DNA of 64,000 nucleotides from NCBI GenBank assembly GCA_965243325.1, contig CBDEUQ010000003.1, positions 3,038,001 to 3,102,000 on the forward strand, read 5' to 3'. The stretch comes from JANQOH01 sp965243325. GTDB lineage: Bacteria > Pseudomonadota > Alphaproteobacteria > UBA7887. This document shows, piece after piece, positions 59,258-64,000 of the stretch (its first letter is position 1; every line of letters begins with the position of its first letter). The translations under genes and the position numbers were made by a program. The notes under the pieces are model-generated. The model was not told the origin of the DNA. It was given only the letters and a program-made list of their open reading frames with translations, and made no database searches.

Positions 59258-59961
59258 GCTGCGGTCCGCGCGCCAACCGCCCCGACGCGGCGGGATTCGA
59301 TGACCTCGGCGAGGATGGCAACGGCGATCTCGGCCGGCGACCGGGCTCCGATGGCGAGACCGATGGGGCCGCGTATCCGTGTCAGGGCCGCCTCGTCGAA
59401 GCCGGCATCGCGAAGTCGCTGCAAGCGCTTCGCATGGGTCCGCGTACTGCCGAGCGCGCCGATGTAGAAGGCGTTGGAAGCCAGCGCGCGCTCCAGGGCC
59501 GGATCGTCGAGCTTGGGATCGTGCGTCAACGTCACCACCGCGGTACGCGAGTCGGGCGCCGCATTGTCGAGAGCGTCGTCCGGCCACTCGGAAGACACGG
59601 CAACGCCGGGGAAGCGTTCCGCGGTGGCGAACGCGCCGCGCGGGTCGACGACGCTGACCCCGTACCCCGCCGCCGCTGCCATCGGCGCCAGCGCCTGCGC
59701 GATGTGCACGGCGCCGACGACGAACATCCGCCATGGCGGATTGTGGACCTGCACGAAGACCGCGCCGCCGTCGATGTCGGCCGTTCCGCTCTCGTCGGCG
59801 GCGAGAGCCTGACGCGCAGCGGCGGCGACCTCCGGCGGCGCCCCGCCCGCCGCGTCCGGTCCGACGAGCCACTGCGCGCCATCGGCGAGCCGCGTCGCCA
59901 GCGCTACGGGCCTCTGGCTGGCCCGCGCCGTGACCACGGCGTCGAGGATGGCACGACGCAC
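59254..59961 (-). CDS. XdhC C-terminal-type protein (molybdenum cofactor insertion)
   Basis: 235 residues from GTG 59961. Rossmann-like domain FVVGAVHIAQALAPMAAAAG, VVTLTHDPKLDDPALERAL, FYIGALGSTRTHAKRLQRLR. It represents the C-terminal XdhC domain; the N-terminal XdhC/CoxI domain is made by the separate gene just upstream, three bases apart. XdhC binds molybdenum cofactor, protects it during sulfuration and inserts it into a hydroxylase. Confidence 0.9.
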   Translation of the reverse strand: MRRAILDAVVTARASQRPVALATRLADGAQWLVGPDAAGGAPPEVAAAARQALAADESGTADIDGGAVFVQVHNPPWRMFVVGAVHIAQALAPMAAAAGYGVSVVDPRGAFATAERFPGVAVSSEWPDDALDNAAPDSRTAVVTLTHDPKLDDPALERALASNAFYIGALGSTRTHAKRLQRLRDAGFDEAALTRIRGPIGLAIGARSPAEIAVAILAEVIESRRVGAVGARTAA

Positions 59962-59964
59962 CGC

Positions 59965-60294
59965 TCAATCCACGCGTTCGACGAAGACCGAGACGGTGCC
60001 GCCGCAGGCGAGTCCGACTTCCCATGCCTGCTCGTTGCTGACGCCGAATTCCAGCCGCCGCGGCGTTCCGTCGGCGATGACGTCGAGCGCCTCGCGCACG
60101 ACCGCGCCTTCGATGCAGCCCCCGGAGACCGACCCCTGCATCGCCCCCGAATCGTCGACCGCGAGCTGGCTGCCCACCGGACGGGGGCTCGACCCCCATG
60201 TGGAAACCACCGTCGCCAGAGCGACGCCGCGCCCGGCTGCCGCCCATGCGGCGGCGATTTCGAGAACGTCGTCGGCTGCGGCGTGTGCGGTCAT
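59965..60294 (-). CDS. XdhC/CoxI N-terminal-domain protein
   Basis: 109 residues. ALATVVSTWGSSPRPVGSQL and SVSGGCIEGAVVREALDVI are the XdhC_CoxI signatures; the Cys of GGCIEG may bind cofactor or persulfide. The downstream gene supplies the C-terminal domain, so the usual single-chain XdhC is split here. It starts 37 bases after the coxE stop. Confidence 0.9.
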   Translation of the reverse strand: MTAHAAADDVLEIAAAWAAAGRGVALATVVSTWGSSPRPVGSQLAVDDSGAMQGSVSGGCIEGAVVREALDVIADGTPRRLEFGVSNEQAWEVGLACGGTVSVFVERVD

Positions 60295-60331
60295 GGCAAC
60301 CTCGGTCGGAGGGGTTGCAGCGGGAAAACGA

Positions 60332-61498
60332 CTATAGCAGAGCGTCGCGGCAACCGCCGATGGCATTGGCGAGCGAGGCCAGGCTGTCAAGATCGTGCAC
60401 CGGACGATGGGAGTCGACATACGGCAGCATGGCGCGCACCCCCGCCGCCTTCGGCTCGAACGCGTCGTAGCGGAGCAGCGGATTGAGCCAGACGAGGCGG
60501 CGGCACGACTTGCCCAGCCGTTCCATCTCGCGCGCAACACCGTCGCCGGCATCGCGGTCCAGACCGTCGCTGATCAACAGCACGAGCGCGCCCTGGCCGA
60601 GAACGCGGCGCGACCAATCGCGATTGAACGCGTGCAGCGCGGCGCCGATGCGTGTGCCGCCCGACCAGTCGTCCACCGCGCCGACGACGGCGTCGACGGC
60701 CGCATCGACGTCGCGGCGACGCACGTGCCGGGTAACGTTCGTGAGCCGGGTGCCGAAAACGAATGCGTGCACACGTGACCGGTCGTTGGCCAATGCGTGG
60801 ACGAAGTGAAGGAGCACGCGCGAGTAGCGGCCCATGGAGCCCGAAATGTCGCACAGGACGACGATCGGCGGCGGTTCCCGGGTCCGCCGGCGACGGACCG
60901 GCGGAGCGAGCGCCCCGCCGCCGCGCAGAGCAACCCGGAACGTCCGGCGGGCATCCATGCGCTCGCCGCGGCGGCAAGGACGGAACCGCCGCGTGGGCAC
61001 CGGCGCGATGCGGCGCGCGATCCTGCGCATGGCTTCCTTGGCAAGCGCGAGTTCCTCCGCGCTCATGCGCTCGAAGTCCCGCTTCTGCAGTACCTCGCGC
61101 GCGGATGCTGTCATGACGGCGTCGAACACGGCCTCCTCGCGTCCGGCCGCGCCGTCGTCGCCGGCCGCGGCGCGCATCGCCTCGTTCACCCGCCGCGCGC
61201 CTGGAGTCAGCGCCTCCTCGGCCAGGTCCTGCCGCCAGGCGATCACCCCGTCGAGCCGGTCGAGCAGATCCGCCATGCCCCAGAAAGCGTGGAACGCCTG
61301 ATCGAATACCGGCTTCTGCTCGCCGCGGCTGACAAGGCTCGCGTGCAACGTCCAGTAGAAGTCGTCGCGCCGCCGCAAGCCGGCGCAGGACACCGCGCGC
61401 ACGGCATCGAGCGTGCGCCCCGGACCGACGGGCAGGCCGGCGGCGCGCAGGGTGCGGCAGAAATGCACGATATTGTCGGCGAGGTGCGGCGCGCTCAC
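60332..61498 (-). CDS. coxE: CoxE-like von Willebrand factor A-domain protein
   Basis: 388 residues from GTG 61498. N-terminal helical region (LADNIVHFCRTLRAAGLPVG, DFYWTLHASLVSRGEQKPVF), then a C-terminal VWA domain with MIDAS DISGSMGRYS and ISDGLDRDAGDG. CoxE-type proteins, usually with the AAA ATPase CoxD, help mature the Mo/Cu active site of CO dehydrogenase-family enzymes. No coxD, coxL, coxM or coxS is seen here. The GTG overlaps the stop of a 57-residue membrane protein. Confidence 0.9.
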   Translation of the reverse strand: MSAPHLADNIVHFCRTLRAAGLPVGPGRTLDAVRAVSCAGLRRRDDFYWTLHASLVSRGEQKPVFDQAFHAFWGMADLLDRLDGVIAWRQDLAEEALTPGARRVNEAMRAAAGDDGAAGREEAVFDAVMTASAREVLQKRDFERMSAEELALAKEAMRRIARRIAPVPTRRFRPCRRGERMDARRTFRVALRGGGALAPPVRRRRTREPPPIVVLCDISGSMGRYSRVLLHFVHALANDRSRVHAFVFGTRLTNVTRHVRRRDVDAAVDAVVGAVDDWSGGTRIGAALHAFNRDWSRRVLGQGALVLLISDGLDRDAGDGVAREMERLGKSCRRLVWLNPLLRYDAFEPKAAGVRAMLPYVDSHRPVHDLDSLASLANAIGGCRDALL

Positions 61499-61668
61499 GG
61501 CGCGTCTACCGCACGCAGCGCGGCAACCTCGAGATACCTGCTGACGCCGACCGCGGCCGCAAACGCCAGGGTGACGACCACGAAGACCGCTATCGCCCGC
61601 CTCGAGCGCCGCCTCGGAGCGCCGTCACCGGCCTCGGAGCGCCGTTTCGAATCGTTCATCTCGTCCAT
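61495..61668 (-). CDS. 57-residue single-pass membrane protein coupled to coxE
   Basis: ATG 61668 to TGA 61495, overlapping the coxE GTG start in a GTGA. The first 24 residues are charged and Arg-rich (MDEMNDSKRRSEAGDGAPRR), followed by one membrane helix (AIAVFVVVTLAFAAAVGVSR) and a short tail. Basic residues before the helix predict a cytoplasmic N-terminus. No family recognised. The exact 4-base overlap argues that it is translated, and it may anchor CoxE or the maturation complex to the membrane. Confidence 0.6.
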   Translation of the reverse strand: MDEMNDSKRRSEAGDGAPRRRSRRAIAVFVVVTLAFAAAVGVSRYLEVAALRAVDAP

Positions 61669-61779
61669 CGTATAGGCAAGCCTCCCGGCCGCCTCAAGGT
61701 CGCGTGCATGCCGGACCTCAACGCCGGCCGTCCGGTCGCTGCGACGGTCTGCGGCCGTGCCGCATGGGGCGGGAAAGCC

Positions 61780-62691
61780 TCAGTTTGCCTCCGCCGAGCC
61801 TGCGAGCGCGGCGCGAACCGCCGCCTCGACGCGACCCGGCCTTTCGTGGACGATCCAGTGGCCGGCGTCCTCCACCCGTTCAATCGTGATATCGGGAACA
61901 TGGTCGGCGAGGCCGTCGAGATTGGCGGGGGTCAGGGCGCGGTCCTTCATGCCCCACACGACGTGGGTCGGCACGCGCACGACGAGCTTTGTCGGGTCGC
62001 GCGGGGGCGGCCCCGCCAACCCGCGATTGCGGTAGTATGCGAGCATCGACGTCAGCGCGCCGGGGATTTGCCATGCTGCCCGGTAGCGCCGGTCGTCCTC
62101 CTCGGTCATGAGCCCCTTTGCGATGCCCCAGGTCGTGATCCAGCGCGCGAGCTCGCGGGCGTCGTCGGCGAGCAACCGCTCCTCGGTGCCGGGATCGAGA
62201 AAGTCCGTCATGTAGCGGCTTGCCGAAATCTGGGCCTCGTCCTCGGCGAGAAGCCGCGCGAATATGCCGGGATGCGGCGCATTGACGATGACCAGCCGAG
62301 CGACGAGATCGGGGTGCGCGATCGCCGTGGCCCACGCCACCGCTCCGCCCCAATCGTGCCCCACGAGTACGATGCGCTCGTACCCGAGCGCGCGCGCCAG
62401 TCCGCGCACGTCGGCCACGAGGTTCTTCATGCGATAGGCTTCGAGACCGGCCGGCTTCCCGGACAGGTTGTAGCCGCGCATGTCGGGAGCGACGGCGCGG
62501 CACTGCGCCGCGAAGACCTTCAGTTGGCGCCGCCACGCATACCAGAATTCCGGAAATCCGTGCAGAAACAGGACCAGTGGGCCATCCCCCGCCTCCACCA
62601 CGTGCAGACGCACATCTGCAAGATCGACGTAGCGGTCGCGCAACGCGGGGTCGCCAAGTGCAGCAGCCGCAGTCGGAGATACCTCGGACAT
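61780..62691 (-). CDS. Alpha/beta hydrolase, epoxide hydrolase-like
   Basis: 303 residues. Oxyanion motif HGFPEFWYAWR, nucleophile Asp in LVGHDWGGAVAW, later Asp in VWGMKDRALTP and catalytic His in EDAGHWIVHERP. Asp as nucleophile in HDWGG is the epoxide hydrolase/dehalogenase signature. Two cap-domain Tyr (candidates in SASRYMTDF and MLAYYRNRG) favour epoxide hydrolase. Cytoplasmic; substrate unknown. It stands alone between the Mo operon and ubiB. Confidence 0.9.
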   Translation of the reverse strand: MSEVSPTAAAALGDPALRDRYVDLADVRLHVVEAGDGPLVLFLHGFPEFWYAWRRQLKVFAAQCRAVAPDMRGYNLSGKPAGLEAYRMKNLVADVRGLARALGYERIVLVGHDWGGAVAWATAIAHPDLVARLVIVNAPHPGIFARLLAEDEAQISASRYMTDFLDPGTEERLLADDARELARWITTWGIAKGLMTEEDDRRYRAAWQIPGALTSMLAYYRNRGLAGPPPRDPTKLVVRVPTHVVWGMKDRALTPANLDGLADHVPDITIERVEDAGHWIVHERPGRVEAAVRAALAGSAEAN

Positions 62692-62790
62692 CGCATCGTT
62701 CCTCCCGGAGACGCGGCCGTTATAGCGCGATTTGCTCGATTGCCCCTGCGCCGGCCCGGGCGGTCAAGATCGCCGGGCGTTGCACTGCCG

Positions 62791-64000
62791 TCAAAACCAG
62801 AGGGCGAGCCCGGCAATGAGCGCGCACGCGGCGGCGAATCCGGCGACGAACGCCGCGGCGCCGCGTCCGGCAGGGGACGCCGAGGGCAGCGGCGCGGCCG
62901 CCAGCCGTTCGAGCGCGGCCTCGGCATGGGTGGCGATGCGCGGCAGCCGGCGCGCCAGTTCCGCGCTTTCGTCAACGGCGGCACGGGCGCGGGCGCGCGG
63001 ACCCAGATGGACCGCCGCCCAGTCGGTTATCATCGGCCGCGCCAGCTCCCACATGTTCGCCCGTGGGTAGATCGCGCGGCCCACCCCCTCCGCCACCACC
63101 ATGACCTTCTGAAGCAGCAGAAGGTGCGGCTGCGTCGGCATGCCGAATGTTTCGGTCGTGAGGAACAATTGCGCAAGCAGCCGTCCGACGGAAATCTCGT
63201 TCGTGGGCATTCCGTGAATCGGCTCGCCGATGGCGCGAAGCGCCTGCGTGAAGGCGCCGCGCGACTTGTCGGGCGGCACGAAGCCGGCGTCGAAATGCAC
63301 CCGCGCGACGCGCGCGTAGTCGCGGGCGAGGAAGCCCGCCAGCACTTCGGCGAGAAAGCGCCGTGTCGTCATGTCGAGCCGACCCATGACGCCGAAATCG
63401 ACAAGCCACAGGGCGCCGTCGTCGCCTACGAAGATGTTTCCCTGATGCGGGTCGCCGTGAAAGAAGCCGTCGCGGAAAACCTGATTGAACGTTGCGGCCG
63501 CGGCCTTGGCGACGATGTCGGCCGGGTCGTGTCCGGCGGCGGCAAGCGCCTGCCCGTCGCCGAGCCGCACCCCCGCCACGCGCTCCGTCGTCAGGACTCG
63601 CCGCGCCGTCCGCCGCCAGTCCACCGCCGGAACATGCAGGCTGTCGTCGGTGGCGAAGTTTTCGGCGAGTTCCGCCGCGGCCGCGCCTTCCAGCGCCAGA
63701 TTCATCTCGACCGAAACGACCTCGGCGAACGTTTGCATCGAATCGACGAGGCGCAATCGCCGCCAACGCGGCCGGGCACGCTCGATCAGTCGCGCCAGCC
63801 AGAGGAACAGGTCGAGATCGCGTCTGAACGCGCGCTCGATGCCCGGGCGCAGGATCTTGACGGCGACGGGACGCCCGTCACCGGTGACGGCGTAGTGGAC
63901 CTGCGCGATCGACGCGGCGGCGACGGGCCGATCGTCGAAAGCGCCGAACAGGTCGGAGAGCGGCGCGCCGAGCTCAGCCGCGACGGCTTCGCGCGCTTCC
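62791..64000 (-). CDS. ubiB: UbiB/ABC1-family atypical kinase (partial, 5' end outside window)
   Basis: Frame is open through the window edge, so about the last 400 residues are seen. VAAASIAQVH and VAVKILRPGI mark the family's modified Ala-rich and Lys motifs; FRDGFFHGDPHQGNIFV is the catalytic HGDxHxxN loop; VDFGVMGRLD is the metal-binding motif. Two membrane helices close the protein (AFVAGFAAACALIAGLALWF). It is needed for ubiquinone biosynthesis or trafficking at the membrane. Confidence 0.93.
   Translation of the reverse strand, partial: EAREAVAAELGAPLSDLFGAFDDRPVAAASIAQVHYAVTGDGRPVAVKILRPGIERAFRRDLDLFLWLARLIERARPRWRRLRLVDSMQTFAEVVSVEMNLALEGAAAAELAENFATDDSLHVPAVDWRRTARRVLTTERVAGVRLGDGQALAAAGHDPADIVAKAAAATFNQVFRDGFFHGDPHQGNIFVGDDGALWLVDFGVMGRLDMTTRRFLAEVLAGFLARDYARVARVHFDAGFVPPDKSRGAFTQALRAIGEPIHGMPTNEISVGRLLAQLFLTTETFGMPTQPHLLLLQKVMVVAEGVGRAIYPRANMWELARPMITDWAAVHLGPRARARAAVDESAELARRLPRIATHAEAALERLAAAPLPSASPAGRGAAAFVAGFAAACALIAGLALWF

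Overview
The window is high-GC, tightly packed bacterial chromosome. It most resembles an alphaproteobacterium, probably a free-living environmental one. The basis is conserved blocks known from that class (pdxH / dnaJ-like / fabI / aroC; efp / inositol-phosphatase-like / OmpA / ExbB-MotB-like), a UbiB-type quinone gene, XdhC/CoxE molybdenum-enzyme maturation genes and a methylmalonyl-CoA mutase with its GTPase. I see no tRNA, rRNA, phage or CRISPR. No 16S marker is present, so the class is an inference.

Layout. 0-9.5 kb: the 3' part of a TonB-dependent receptor with extreme Asp/His loops; a methylmalonyl-CoA mutase - MeaB - AhpD-like operon; a DUF815 ATPase; an acyl-CoA ligase coupled to a HupE/UreJ membrane protein. 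9.6-13.3 kb: an unusual array of one IS256-family element, with two left ends followed by three right ends, built on a self-insertion. 13.6-20.3 kb: a quinoprotein alcohol-oxidation locus with a lanthanide-type methanol dehydrogenase (xoxF), its cytochrome (xoxG) and binding protein (xoxJ), a CXXXCW protein, two secreted unknowns, a SoxYZ-like carrier and a metallo-beta-lactamase-fold hydrolase. 20.3-23.3 kb: two cyclase-family (kynurenine formamidase-like) enzymes; one shares a duplicated promoter/leader with the hydrolase gene. 23.3-24.6 kb: a second complete IS copy. 24.7-30.6 kb: efp, a catalytically degenerate IMPase-fold protein, and an envelope module (OmpA-like, MotA/ExbB-like, MotB-like, coiled-coil protein). 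30.6-40.6 kb: secreted esterase-like protein, polA, an MFS transporter, a small zinc protein, a TerB-DnaJ protein, copper ATPase and CsoR around a shared operator, an SDR and a DUF4340-like protein. 40.6-41.9 kb: a third complete IS copy. 41.9-45.5 kb: a ZrgABCD-like zinc-uptake operon. 45.5-51.8 kb: deacetylase, MFS exporter, aroC, fabI, DnaJ-type co-chaperone, glycine-zipper lipoprotein, pdxH. 52-55 kb: an internally duplicated lipoprotein joining a metzincin-like protease motif to a TbpB-like barrel. 55.1-61.7 kb: a universal stress protein, then a tightly coupled operon on the minus strand (57-residue membrane protein, CoxE, split XdhC, a molybdopterin-binding/nucleotidyltransferase fusion, cysteine desulfurase, NifU/SufU-like scaffold). 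61.8-64 kb: an epoxide-hydrolase-like enzyme and the 3' part of ubiB.

Functional themes. One theme is periplasmic one-carbon/alcohol oxidation through PQQ and lanthanide chemistry. Another is metal traffic: zinc import, copper export, and possibly the acidic receptor. A third is maturation of a molybdenum hydroxylase whose structural genes lie outside the window. The IS has reshaped gene-flanking sequence at three loci: upstream of xoxF, upstream of efp, and upstream of the zinc operon. The most distinctive items are the IS array, the duplicated metzincin/TbpB-like lipoprotein, the duplicated promoter-leader, and the desulfurase/scaffold pair inside the XdhC/CoxE operon.
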